Below the pieces are notes generated by a model. The model worked only from the letters and a program-made list of their open reading frames with translations, made no database searches and had not been told where the DNA came from. Made by a program: the position numbers and the translations under genes. A DNA stretch of 64,000 nt from Veillonella sp. VA137 (GTDB taxonomy: Bacteria > Bacillota > Negativicutes > Veillonellales > Veillonellaceae), in assembly GCF_003992015.1 (NCBI RefSeq), contig NZ_RQVK01000007.1, positions 61,339-125,338 of the forward strand, read 5' to 3'. Numbering within the stretch: the first letter of the stretch is position 1; each line of letters begins with the position of its first letter. Of the stretch, positions 27,073 through 34,721 are shown in pieces.

Positions 27073-28070
27073 TGAATAGAACGAGTCAAACACGCAATGC
27101 ATGGCGTATGTTTCTCGTTCTAGTGTTTGGGGCAGCAGCGATTGCTGCCCTAATCTTATCATTAGTATTTGGGTCCGCCCAGACTACATTGGCTCAAATT
27201 TGGCATACATTGTGGTCTCCCACTTTATCTGATACGAACTCACTAGTTATATGGAACATTCGCTTACCGAGAAATATAGTAGCGGCCCTAGTAGGCTCAA
27301 ATCTAGCAGTAGCAGGTGCTATTTTACAAGCAGTTATGAAAAATCCATTAGCAGATCCGCAAATCGTAGGTGTTTCCTCAGGCGCAGGATTAGCTGGTGT
27401 GATTGTATTGATTCTATTTCCTTACCTAGAATATGCAGTGCCATTCATCGCCTTTATTGGCGCTTTGACGGCAGCCATTCTTGTGTATGCCCTAGCCTGG
27501 AAACAGGGCATACGACCAAGCCGTATTATCTTGGCAGGTGTGGCGGTAGCTGCATTCCTAGGGTCCATGATATCTGCCTTGCTTGTGTTCTACGGGGATC
27601 GCGTACAAGGGGCATTATTATGGATGGTGGGTGGTCTAGCCGCTCGTAGTTGGCCACAAGTATATGTCTTAATTCCGTATACCATAGGGGGCTTGTTATT
27701 TGCCTTCTTAGGGGCAAAACGATTGACCATACTCAGCTTAGGCGATGAAACAGCACGCAGTTTAGGCTTAGCCGTTGAAAAAACACGGTTTATGATGACT
27801 GCCGTGGCAGCATTACTAGCAGCCAGTGCCGTATCAGTAGCGGGCTTGATTGGCTTCGTAGGATTGATTATTCCGCACATTGCACGGATGATGTTGGGCA
27901 CAGATTATCGATTCCTGTTACCGGGGTCTGCCTTCTTAGGAGCTTTTGTACTAGTCATTAGCGATACTGTGGGACGTACACTGTTTAGTCCTATTGAAAT
28001 TCCAGTGGGTATCATCATGGCTTTCTTCGGTGCTCCATTCTTCTTGTATTTATTGAGGAGGGATGACTAA
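27072..28070 (+). CDS. ABC transporter permease, FecCD/BtuC type
   Basis: A 332-residue inner-membrane permease with about ten hydrophobic helices, of the FecCD family that imports B12, heme or siderophores. Landmarks: 'WNIRLPRNIVAALVGSNLAVAGA', of which only the core 'RLPRNIVAALVG' need be noted, 'NPLADPQIVGVSSGAGL', and 'GLIGFVGLIIPHIARM' near residue 260, the coupling region for the ATPase. Position at the end of the cbi operon suggests a corrinoid or cobalt-tetrapyrrole substrate; iron-siderophore or heme remains possible. No binding protein is next to it; the likely partner is the lipoprotein at 32458-33402. Confidence 0.9.
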   Translation: MNRTSQTRNAWRMFLVLVFGAAAIAALILSLVFGSAQTTLAQIWHTLWSPTLSDTNSLVIWNIRLPRNIVAALVGSNLAVAGAILQAVMKNPLADPQIVGVSSGAGLAGVIVLILFPYLEYAVPFIAFIGALTAAILVYALAWKQGIRPSRIILAGVAVAAFLGSMISALLVFYGDRVQGALLWMVGGLAARSWPQVYVLIPYTIGGLLFAFLGAKRLTILSLGDETARSLGLAVEKTRFMMTAVAALLAASAVSVAGLIGFVGLIIPHIARMMLGTDYRFLLPGSAFLGAFVLVISDTVGRTLFSPIEIPVGIIMAFFGAPFFLYLLRRDD

Positions 28071-28843
28071 TGAAACCAGTAATTTCTGTGAAAGATTGTC
28101 GTGTCTCCTTTGGTGAAAAAGAAGTCTTAAGGGGTATTGATTGGACGGTCTATGAAGGGGAAATCGCTACCTTAATCGGCCCTAATGGCTGTGGTAAAAG
28201 TACTTTATTACATGCCATTACTAGTGCTATTAAAAGTACTGGTACCATCCAAATTGCAGGGAAAGCAGCAACGGAGTATTCGAATAAAGAATTAGCTAGA
28301 TATATGGCGTTCTTACCACAAGTACCATCTATCCCAAAAGATATGTTAGTAGAAGAACTCGTCAACTGTGGCCGATTCCCTTACCAATCTTGGTGGAAGC
28401 AACAAGGATCTCATGATAAAGAAGTAGTAGATGCTGCCTTAGAGGCCACACAAGTGAGTCATTTGCGTAATCAACTAGTATCTTCTTTGTCTGGTGGTGA
28501 ACGGCAACGTGTATGGATTGCCATGGCATTGGCACAGGAGCCTAAGGTATTAATTTTAGATGAACCAACCACATATTTGGACATTAACCACCAATTGGAG
28601 ATTATGGAGTTATTACAGGACTTAAATCGTCGTGAAGGGTTAACAGTTGTCATGGTTCTTCATGAATTGAACCAAGCAGCACAATATTCCCATCGGGTCG
28701 GTGTACTCTATCAAGGACAGATTTTGGCCGATGGATCACCAAAAGATGTGATGACTGAAGAATTATTAGAAAAAGTATTTGCTGTTAGAACAGACGTAGA
28801 AGTAGGGGAGTTTCCTTATATACGGATACAGGGATTGTTGTAG
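28070..28843 (+). CDS. ABC transporter ATPase, FecE/BtuD type
   Basis: A 257-residue ATPase partnering the permease, with which it overlaps by one base (TAATG). Walker A 'GPNGCGKSTLL' near residue 38, signature 'LSGGERQRVWIAMAL' near residue 141, Walker B 'VLILDEPTTYLDINHQ' near residue 161, and the H-loop histidine in 'VMVLHELNQA'. Last gene of the cbi-transporter operon; two terminators follow in tandem. Confidence 0.93.
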   Translation: MKPVISVKDCRVSFGEKEVLRGIDWTVYEGEIATLIGPNGCGKSTLLHAITSAIKSTGTIQIAGKAATEYSNKELARYMAFLPQVPSIPKDMLVEELVNCGRFPYQSWWKQQGSHDKEVVDAALEATQVSHLRNQLVSSLSGGERQRVWIAMALAQEPKVLILDEPTTYLDINHQLEIMELLQDLNRREGLTVVMVLHELNQAAQYSHRVGVLYQGQILADGSPKDVMTEELLEKVFAVRTDVEVGEFPYIRIQGLL

Positions 28844-28885
28844 TACTTGAATAAAACTTAACAAGAGATCTATCATTTTGTGTAT

Positions 28886-28922
28886 CGGCATAGTCATAAC
28901 CATTGGCTATGCCGGTTTTTTG
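28886..28922 (+). terminator. first terminator after the cbi operon
   Basis: Stem CGGCATAGTC / GGCTATGCCG (10 bp, one G-U) followed by seven Ts. Confidence 0.85.
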
Positions 28923-29000
28923 AGTTAGGATATGTACTGATGGTGTTAGTATATAAATCAATAATTGTATGATACAGTATTCGTGAATTAGTTACAATAC

Positions 29001-29044
29001 AAAGCCTATTGACCTAGATATATCAACGGTTAATAGGCTTTTTT
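29001..29044 (+). terminator. second terminator after the cbi operon
   Basis: Stem AAAGCCTATTGACC (29001-29014) / GGTTAATAGGCTTT (29028-29041), one mismatch, followed by Ts. Two terminators in a row isolate the operon from the accessory island. Confidence 0.8.
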
Positions 29045-29111
29045 ATTATATAGATTCCTTGACTTTTGGGTTACGAAAGCGATACAATATAAGATAAGAA
29101 ATAAAAAAATA

Positions 29112-29139
29112 GAAGTCACACTATAAATAGTATGACTTC
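29112..29139 (-). terminator. hairpin with minus-strand T tract
   Basis: 13-bp arms GAAGTCACACTAT (29112-29124) / ATAGTATGACTTC (29127-29139) with one mismatch. The preceding A run (29103-29109) would be a T tract on the minus strand, so it could end minus-strand transcripts leaving the island. Confidence 0.5.
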
Positions 29140-29151
29140 AAGCAAATTTGT

Positions 29152-29177
29152 AGAAAGGGTGCTTGCCCACCCTTTCT
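29152..29177 (+). repeat. perfect 10-bp hairpin before the RHH gene
   Basis: AGAAAGGGTG (29152-29161) / CACCCTTTCT (29168-29177), loop CTTGCC, without a T tract, 33 nt before the RHH start codon. It may shape the mRNA leader or be an operator. Confidence 0.5.
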
Positions 29178-29210
29178 CTATACTATAGCATAGAGGAGGG
29201 GAAAAGCACA

Positions 29211-29393
29211 ATGGATATTATGGAAAAGAAAAAGATGGGGCGACCAACTGATAACCCAAAAAGTAGACCAATACACGTAAGATTAGATGAAAAAACAAGT
29301 ACAATAATAGATAAATATATGGATCGATATAAAGCAAGTAGAGCCGAGGCAATCCGATTAGGTATACAGCAGTTAGAAAAGTACTTGCAATAA
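29211..29393 (+). CDS. small ribbon-helix-helix (CopG-like) DNA-binding protein
   Basis: A 60-residue protein. The core 'RPIHVRLDEKTSTIIDKYMD' followed by 'KASRAEAIRLGIQQLEKYL' fits the beta-strand plus two helices of a ribbon-helix-helix repressor. A 'GRPTDNPKS' basic arm precedes the strand, as in many CopG-type proteins of plasmids and phages. ATG 29211 is chosen because GAGGGG lies about 11 nt upstream; the frame is open further upstream but through the hairpin. It may be an orphan antitoxin or a regulator of the island; no toxin gene is adjacent. Confidence 0.75.
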   Translation: MDIMEKKKMGRPTDNPKSRPIHVRLDEKTSTIIDKYMDRYKASRAEAIRLGIQQLEKYLQ

Positions 29394-29407
29394 CAATATA
29401 TTAATGA

Positions 29408-29653
29408 GTAAAATTAACAAATAATTTTAATTCCGTCGAATATTTAGGGATTGTGGAGAAGTTTAATAATCCAGAATTTAACCCCCTCGAATTAGAGGGG
29501 TTTTTAAAAGAAGCAGGTAGCAATGCCTTTACATTATCCCCACAGAAATGGGCAACGACTACAAATGCCAAAGGCTTATTTGTAAAAGTTGGTAGAGGTG
29601 GTGGTACGTTCGCACATAAAGATATTCCTTTTAAATTCGCTTCTTGGATCTAA
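29408..29653 (+). pseudogene. KilA-N domain gene fragment
   Basis: The frame reads from about 29429 into 'VEYLGIVEKFNNPEFNPLEL' and then 'AGSNAFTLSPQKWATTTNAK' and 'GGTFAHKDIPFKFASWI', which is the central and later part of a KilA-N domain (the NxLxNRxTxEFLGxWE region onward). There is no proper start codon or N-terminal part, and the frame stops at TAA 29651-29653 where the family normally continues. KilA-N proteins occur in phages and inside type I restriction loci. A decayed remnant. Confidence 0.8.
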
Positions 29654-29756
29654 TTTTCAAAAGCAAGATGTTTGATATGGATGTGGATACTACTTTTAAA
29701 ATACGTGGTGAAAGATTAGGAATAGGGTAGAACGATAAATTTTTAAAGGAGTATAT

Positions 29757-30470
29757 ATGAATACAACAAAAGAATGGATTGAAAAATATGAAACAGTAAA
29801 ACATTTATTAGTTGCCCCTATGAACTATGCAGAAGTTTTTGAAAAAAATGAAATTCATGGAAAAAAACTATTTGTTTTAGAAATGGGAGAAATCATATTT
29901 CCTACGGGAGAACTTTTGGTAAGAGATCCTTTGGTTTGGTTGAGTAGAACAGAAAAGCCTTACTTAACCAAAGTACCAAGAGGAAAGTATAGCATTGAAA
30001 CTTTGGTAGTAGAAATTGAAGAAGAACACTATCGTTATGTACTTACAAGAGTAAAATTTAATGAAAATAAGCCTGTGATTTATTATGAAGCTTTAAAAGG
30101 TGATGAAAACCTAGAAGGTGTAGATAATGAAAGTATTTTTGGATTTATGGTTGATGCAGGATTGGCAACTATAGTTGATGTGGAAACAAGAGATAAATAT
30201 TGTGATTTTGTAGAGAAGTGGTATAAAGAAAATACTGAAAAAAATATTTATAATGATTTTTTTGCAAAGGAATTTAAAGAAAGTGCCGTGAAATATCCAA
30301 AATTTCAAAGAGAAGATGGAGACTGGATAAACTTTAAAATTCCTAATACAGATTTATCAATTCCTATGATTCAGTCTGGTTTTGGAGATGGACAGTATCC
30401 TGTATATTTTGGGTATGATGAAAAGGGAAATCTTTGTGATATTGTTTTAGAGTATATACCGATAAATTAA
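29757..30470 (+). CDS. DUF4241 family protein (immunity-like)
   Basis: A 237-residue soluble protein of the DUF4241 family. The C-terminal 'SGFGDGQYPVYFGYDEKG' (about residues 207-224) is the family hallmark. DUF4241 proteins are often found as immunity partners in polymorphic-toxin loci, but their targets are mostly unknown. AAAGGAG precedes the ATG. Base and codon use are much more AT-rich than in the flanking cbi genes. A short frame ending just upstream (stop at 29728-29730) may be a toxin tail. Neutralising role is inferred. Confidence 0.7.
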   Translation: MNTTKEWIEKYETVKHLLVAPMNYAEVFEKNEIHGKKLFVLEMGEIIFPTGELLVRDPLVWLSRTEKPYLTKVPRGKYSIETLVVEIEEEHYRYVLTRVKFNENKPVIYYEALKGDENLEGVDNESIFGFMVDAGLATIVDVETRDKYCDFVEKWYKENTEKNIYNDFFAKEFKESAVKYPKFQREDGDWINFKIPNTDLSIPMIQSGFGDGQYPVYFGYDEKGNLCDIVLEYIPIN

Positions 30471-30559
30471 TTTCAAAGGGGGATATAAAGTCTAATTTAA
30501 ATTAGATAGATGTAACAAGTGAATTTACAGAATAAATAAAAATTATAATGAGGTAGAAT

Positions 30560-31033
30560 ATGGAAAAAATAAAACATGAATTTTTTGGAGAATTAGATTT
30601 AGTAAATGGATTAGACGATGGTATGGGATTTAGTAACGATGTTGTTGTATTGTGGGAAGAAGAGGTAAATGGAATTAATACAACACTTTGGTATGGTAAA
30701 CCAGGTAAAATCACAACAGAATTATTAGATAATTTTACGAAGTTTTTACAAAATTTTGGTGAATATAACAAAAAAGCTAGAAAAGTAATAGGAGAATATC
30801 TATTAGAAGATAATACATATATTACATTTCATAAAGAAGAATTAGAACTTGATTTACCAGAAGATGTAAATGAATTTGTACAATGTATGAAAGTTACGAA
30901 TATTGGATTATGGGCAGATGGAGAGAATGTAATGATTGTAGATTATATGATTTCTCCAGAAGAAAGTGATGAAATTTTAGCTGTTAAATTTGATGAGAAT
31001 CTTGATATTATAGATATTTCTTGGGAAAGTTAA
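30560..31033 (+). CDS. DUF2004 family protein (immunity-like)
   Basis: A 157-residue acidic soluble protein. 'FFGELDLVNGLD' at the N-terminus and 'TTLWYGKPGKITTELLDNF' near residue 40 resemble the DUF2004 group found among immunity proteins. No signal peptide or membrane segment. It follows the DUF4241 gene by 89 bases, in the same AT-rich style. No toxin is visible; an orphan immunity gene is the best reading, with moderate confidence. Confidence 0.6.
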   Translation: MEKIKHEFFGELDLVNGLDDGMGFSNDVVVLWEEEVNGINTTLWYGKPGKITTELLDNFTKFLQNFGEYNKKARKVIGEYLLEDNTYITFHKEELELDLPEDVNEFVQCMKVTNIGLWADGENVMIVDYMISPEESDEILAVKFDENLDIIDISWES

Positions 31034-31096
31034 AATTTAAAATTAAAGGGTAACTATTAGAATATTTTGTGTAAATGTCAATATAAGAATGTACAA

Positions 31097-31196
31097 TTAC
31101 TCCATCATTTGAATATGATGACGTAATCGGTAGGAATCTTCAGATATACTAATGACATGAACATGATGAAGTAGTCGATCAATAATTGCGCTAGCT
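31097..31196 (-). pseudogene. IS21-family IstB C-terminal remnant
   Basis: The minus strand from 31195 down reads ASAIIDRLLHHVHVISISED and then SYRLRHHIQMME before TAA at 31097-31099. This is the C-terminus of the IstB helper ATPase of IS21-type elements. Upstream of it in this frame is a stop codon, and no istA or rest of istB is present. A scar of a former insertion sequence. Confidence 0.8.
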
Positions 31197-31198
31197 AC

Positions 31199-31297
31199 TT
31201 GTCAGAAGAAGAGAAAACGTTAAAACTTTCTGCGAAAAACCTCTTTAGTAAGTTGCTGGATAATCGTAGTAGCCTTCTTGTAGTTGATTGGTACTGA
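31199..31297 (+). pseudogene. type I restriction HsdR C-terminal remnant
   Basis: The plus strand reads LSEEEKTLKLSAKNLFSKLL and DNRSSLLVVDWY before TGA at 31295-31297. The pattern EEEKTLKLSAK followed by DWY matches the C-terminal helical region of HsdR subunits of type I restriction enzymes as I know them. It abuts the IstB scar directly. Too short to be functional. Confidence 0.65.
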
Positions 31298-31369
31298 ACA
31301 GATAGTGTGTCTTTTATATTATTGAGGATATGTATTTTGTGAATTAAGGTAAAATTGAGATTATCTTTT

Positions 31370-31389
31370 TTGTAGAAAAAGTTCTACAA
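31370..31389. promoter_or_regulatory. palindrome upstream of the BRO-family gene
   Basis: Perfect 8-bp inverted repeat TTGTAGAA (31370-31377) / TTCTACAA (31382-31389), spacer AAAG, 47 nt before the start codon. Possible operator. Confidence 0.35.
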
Positions 31390-31436
31390 TTCATGAGGAC
31401 AGGGAGATCGTTGGTAGAGAAGTAAAGGAGACATAA

Positions 31437-32303
31437 ATGGATAGCGAAACAAAATTGTTTGAGGGTAACCATATTCGATCTATTTGGGACGAAGAAAAAG
31501 AGGAATGGTATTTTTCAGTGGTTGATATAGTTGGAGTACTTACGGAACAAGAAAATGCGAGAGGTGCCAGTACCTATTGGGCAGTATTAAAAAAGAGATT
31601 AAAAGGAGAAGGAAGTGAACTGCTTACAATTTGTAAGCAGTTGAGAATGAAAGCAACAGATGGTAAACTGCGTTTGACTGATGTAGCAGATATGCAAGGA
31701 ATATTTCGTATTATCCAGTCTATTCCATCACCGAAGGCAGAGCCTTTCAAACTGTGGCTTGCAGAAGTAGGAAAAGAAAGAATTGATGAAATAGTAGATC
31801 CAGAATTAATAATTGATCGAGCCTTAGAAACATATGTAAAAAAAGGATATACGAGGGAATGGATAAACCAAAGACTACAAGCTATTCAAGTACGTAAAGA
31901 ATTAACAGATACTTGGCAAGATCATGGAGTTAAAGAAGGTAGAGAATATGCAATTCTAACCAACGAAATCACAAAGGCATGGTCAGGTATGACAACAAGA
32001 CAATACAAAGACCATAAAGGGCTAAAAAAACAAAATCTTAGAGATAATATGACTACAACAGAGCTTATATTAAATATGCTTGCAGAAACTGCAACTAAAG
32101 ATATAGCTAATGCTACTCATCCACAAGGATTAGAAGAAAACAAAAAGGTAGCAAAAGAAGGTGGCTCAATTGCTGGAGATGCAAGAAAATCTATCGAAGT
32201 AAAAACAGGCAAACCTGTCATTACTTCAAAAAATGCAATTGACTTAGGTAAACTAATAGAAGACGTTTCAAAAGCTTCAGAAGATGGAGGTGATACAAAG
32301 TAA
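31437..32303 (+). CDS. BRO family / Bro-N domain protein
   Basis: A 288-residue intact protein. The Bro-N domain (about residues 8-115) begins 'IRSIWDEEKEEWYFSVVDI' and contains 'SIPSPKAEPFKLWLAEVGKE'. The rest is helical, with 'YAILTNEITKAWSGMTTRQY' near residue 175 and a C-terminal basic segment. This long form is found as phage antirepressor-like genes and also inside type I restriction-modification loci. The neighbouring HsdR and KilA-N remnants favour the latter origin. AAAGGAGA precedes the ATG. Function unknown. Confidence 0.82.
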   Translation: MDSETKLFEGNHIRSIWDEEKEEWYFSVVDIVGVLTEQENARGASTYWAVLKKRLKGEGSELLTICKQLRMKATDGKLRLTDVADMQGIFRIIQSIPSPKAEPFKLWLAEVGKERIDEIVDPELIIDRALETYVKKGYTREWINQRLQAIQVRKELTDTWQDHGVKEGREYAILTNEITKAWSGMTTRQYKDHKGLKKQNLRDNMTTTELILNMLAETATKDIANATHPQGLEENKKVAKEGGSIAGDARKSIEVKTGKPVITSKNAIDLGKLIEDVSKASEDGGDTK

Positions 32304-32360
32304 ACAATTAAACCAAAAAGTTAACTTTAAATGGACGAATAACTTGTCAATTTCCTTATA

Positions 32361-32412
32361 ACAAAAATGACCACAAAAGAGTAATTACATACTCAGTGTG
32401 GTCATTCTATTT
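32361..32412. terminator. bidirectional terminator between BRO gene and binding lipoprotein
   Basis: Stem AATGACCAC (32366-32374) / GTGGTCATT (32398-32406) with an inner GAGTA/TACTC stem; A-rich on the left, T-rich on the right. Confidence 0.75.
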
Positions 32413-32457
32413 ATTATTTACTTTGAAGCCATAGTTTAAAAATTGTTATTGTATCAT

Positions 32458-33402
32458 CTATAATTGTACTTTCACACCATAAATGATCTTAACTAATTCA
32501 GCCATAGCCTCTGGTGTTTCCAAGCCTGGATTCAATAAGAACCATTGAGATGGTAAGAAAATAACTTTGTCATTTTTCACAGCTTGTAATTGATTCCAAG
32601 CTGGGTTGCTAGTCATTTCTTTGGCAAAGGTTGCATTGATTTCATCCTTTTTACCCATGGTAACAACAAGGATTATGTCCGGGTTATCAACGGTTAATGT
32701 TTCTAAGGAATAAGGCACTGTTTTAGAAGTTACATTATCTTTTAAATGTTGTTCTACTACATTAGTAATACCCAATTCACGAACCATGGACGCCGTGATT
32801 GCTAATGGAGTTTCTGCTGTTACCGATTTACCAGTAGCTCGTAATACAGCAACTTTGACAGGTTTATCTTTAGGGATAGCAGCTTTCACAGTATCGATTT
32901 TTTTATTGTAATCTTCGATGACAGATTTGGCCTTATCTTCTGTATGGAAAATATTGCCCAATAATGTTAATAGTGGAATATTATCATTGATTCCATCGTA
33001 GTTAATCAAAATAGATGGAATGTTATTGCTATCTAATTGTCCTTTGAATTTTTCATGTTGGCTAGGTAATCCTAATACTAAATCAGGATGTAGACCCACT
33101 AATTGTTCCATATTAGGATTGGCTGTGTGGCCTATGCTTGGTAATGATTCAATTTCGCTAGGTAATTTTTCATTACTTTCAACACGAGCGATGGCTTTGC
33201 CACCTACAGCATAGATCATTTTGGAAATAGAATTAGATAGAGCTACTACCTTGGATGGATTAGTAGGGATTGTGTAGGACTGATCTTGGTAAGATACTGT
33301 ACGAGTTGTTTCGGTTGTAGTAGGGCTTGTTTTTGTACATCCACCTAGTAACAAAGAAGTGGAGAGTAGAACAGCACTACAAATTTTTAAATATGTTTTC
33401 AT
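32458..33402 (-). CDS. ABC transporter substrate-binding lipoprotein (FecB/BtuF type)
   Basis: A 314-residue periplasmic binding protein. The lipobox L-L-G-G-C places the lipidated cysteine at residue 22. The body shows the class III (helical backbone) arrangement with 'NPSKVVALSNSISKMIYAVG' and 'NMEQLVGLHPDLVLGLPSQH', typical of B12, heme and siderophore binders. It is downstream of the exported CbiK gene on the minus strand, separated by a 13-bp hairpin. It is the obvious partner of the permease and ATPase at 27072-28843, which lack a binding protein. Ligand unknown. Confidence 0.88.
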   Translation of the reverse strand: MKTYLKICSAVLLSTSLLLGGCTKTSPTTTETTRTVSYQDQSYTIPTNPSKVVALSNSISKMIYAVGGKAIARVESNEKLPSEIESLPSIGHTANPNMEQLVGLHPDLVLGLPSQHEKFKGQLDSNNIPSILINYDGINDNIPLLTLLGNIFHTEDKAKSVIEDYNKKIDTVKAAIPKDKPVKVAVLRATGKSVTAETPLAITASMVRELGITNVVEQHLKDNVTSKTVPYSLETLTVDNPDIILVVTMGKKDEINATFAKEMTSNPAWNQLQAVKNDKVIFLPSQWFLLNPGLETPEAMAELVKIIYGVKVQL

Positions 33403-33418
33403 TGTTTATTTCTTTCAA

Positions 33419-33447
33419 ATAAGGGGATACGAAACGTATCCCCTTAT
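33419..33447. terminator. hairpin between cbiK and the binding lipoprotein gene
   Basis: Perfect 13-bp arms ATAAGGGGATACG / CGTATCCCCTTAT with an AAA loop. The stronger T tract is on the plus side; on the minus strand it likely attenuates rather than fully stops transcription from cbiK. Confidence 0.6.
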
Positions 33448-33476
33448 GTTTTTAGTACTATAGTATTGTTGGTAAA

Positions 33477-34472
33477 TTATTTTACTAATGCATCATATGC
33501 TTCGGAAGCACGTTCTGCAAAGATATCACGGATTTGTTGATTTTCACCAGCACCATGGATATAAGTATCTACAGTAAATCCTTCTTTCATAAGGATATTT
33601 TTATGAGAATCAGGTTCGTCACCAGCCATATCGTTGTTTGCATGGTCACCAGCCACCATCATTAATGGCATTAATGTAACGTGTTTGATACCTTTTTCTT
33701 TCAATTGAGGGATTACTGTTTCAAGGTTTGGCCATCCTTCAACTGTGTAAAGGTATGTATTTTGGAATCCCATGGAATCGATACGATCTTGGATTACTGC
33801 ATAGTACGCATTAGATGGATCTGGAGTACCATGAGCCATGATCAATACAGCAGAATCTTTTGTTTGGATCATAGGGAATTGGGAAGAGTATGCTTTTAAT
33901 GCTTGTTCAATATCATCGCGTTGTTCTTCTTGGCCCATCCAGTACATTAAAGGTAAACCTAATGTCATTTTTTTGAAATCTTGTTTATGATGGTTGAATA
34001 CAGCCCCAGCATAGTTATATTCCATACCTGGAATCATGTTTAATGTTGTTAAAGCAACACGAGTGTATCCATCAGCTTTTAATTGATCTAGTGCTTCTTC
34101 TGGAGTTGGATATGTAATACCTTCTTTAGCCTTAATACGGTCAATGATGATATGGGATGTGAAAGCAGTGACTACTTTCACATTTGGATGTTGTGCTTTG
34201 ATTTCATTGATTGTAGCATCAATTGTTTTTGCACGAGTATCTTTGAAAGTAGTGCCGAAGGACATAACTACGATAGCATCTTTATCCATTGCGTCTTTCA
34301 TCATTGGATTTTCGTATGTGCGAACACCAATAGAAGCTGCTTCTTGTAATGCTGGAGTTGCATCTTTTACTTCAGAGTTTAACATGTACGCTGCATCAGT
34401 AGATTGAGAAACGCCGAAAGCTGCAGTTACTGCTAATGCCGCAATCATAGCGCTTTTAGAAAAGAATTTCAT
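33477..34472 (-). CDS. cbiK: exported sirohydrochlorin cobaltochelatase (CbiK, periplasmic type)
   Basis: A 331-residue CbiK-family chelatase. The first 27 residues form a Sec signal peptide (basic 'MKFFSKS', hydrophobic core, cleavage near 'STDA-AYM'), so the mature protein is periplasmic. The chelatase domain starts near residue 65 ('DAIVVMSFGTTFKDTR'). The residues matching the three metal ligands of characterised CbiK are all present: His214 ('MAHGTP'), Glu245 ('TVEGWP') and His277 ('AGDHANND'). Cytoplasmic CbiK inserts cobalt into sirohydrochlorin; exported relatives such as that of Desulfovibrio are linked to periplasmic metal or heme handling. Transcribed from a perfect consensus promoter. 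Confidence 0.92.
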   Translation of the reverse strand: MKFFSKSAMIAALAVTAAFGVSQSTDAAYMLNSEVKDATPALQEAASIGVRTYENPMMKDAMDKDAIVVMSFGTTFKDTRAKTIDATINEIKAQHPNVKVVTAFTSHIIIDRIKAKEGITYPTPEEALDQLKADGYTRVALTTLNMIPGMEYNYAGAVFNHHKQDFKKMTLGLPLMYWMGQEEQRDDIEQALKAYSSQFPMIQTKDSAVLIMAHGTPDPSNAYYAVIQDRIDSMGFQNTYLYTVEGWPNLETVIPQLKEKGIKHVTLMPLMMVAGDHANNDMAGDEPDSHKNILMKEGFTVDTYIHGAGENQQIRDIFAERASEAYDALVK

Positions 34473-34547
34473 AATAATTCTCCTTACCTAAAACTAGAAT
34501 ATACCCAAAAGCATGAATTTTTATTTCTCTATTCATACTTATGTATT

Positions 34548-34576
34548 ATTATATTCCTACCTGTGATAAGTGTCAA
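34548..34576 (-). promoter_or_regulatory. consensus promoter of cbiK
   Basis: On the minus strand TTGACA (34576-34571), 17-nt spacer, TATAAT (34553-34548): both hexamers and the spacing are exact consensus. Start near 34541 gives a leader of about 70 nt. Confidence 0.85.
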
Positions 34577-34721
34577 TGAAATATAAACATATAATCATGA
34601 AAGTTAGCTATAATCAAATGAAAAATCTTAGTACTTAGGGTATCAATGAGTATCAACAAAAATGAAGGGATACAAACAGGCCATTCACTCTCTGTTTAGA
34701 CAGTAAACCACTATGATTTTA

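Larger units (their letters stand above)
29103..32340. other. accessory island of small intact and broken genes
   Basis: About 3.2 kb, visibly more AT-rich in coding sequence than either flank, lying between the ABC transporter genes and the probable binding-protein gene. It contains an RHH protein, a broken KilA-N gene, two immunity-like genes, an IstB tail, an HsdR tail and a BRO-family gene. No complete integrase, transposase, terminal repeats or tRNA attachment site is visible. Boundaries are approximate. Confidence 0.6.

Noticed and set aside
27251..27649. 132-codon plus-strand frame inside the ABC permease gene
   Set aside because: Serine/arginine-rich out-of-frame reading of a membrane protein gene; no independent evidence.
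29103..32340. Complete prophage or integrative element
   Set aside because: No integrase, structural, replication or conjugation genes and no attachment repeats; only remnants and small accessory genes.
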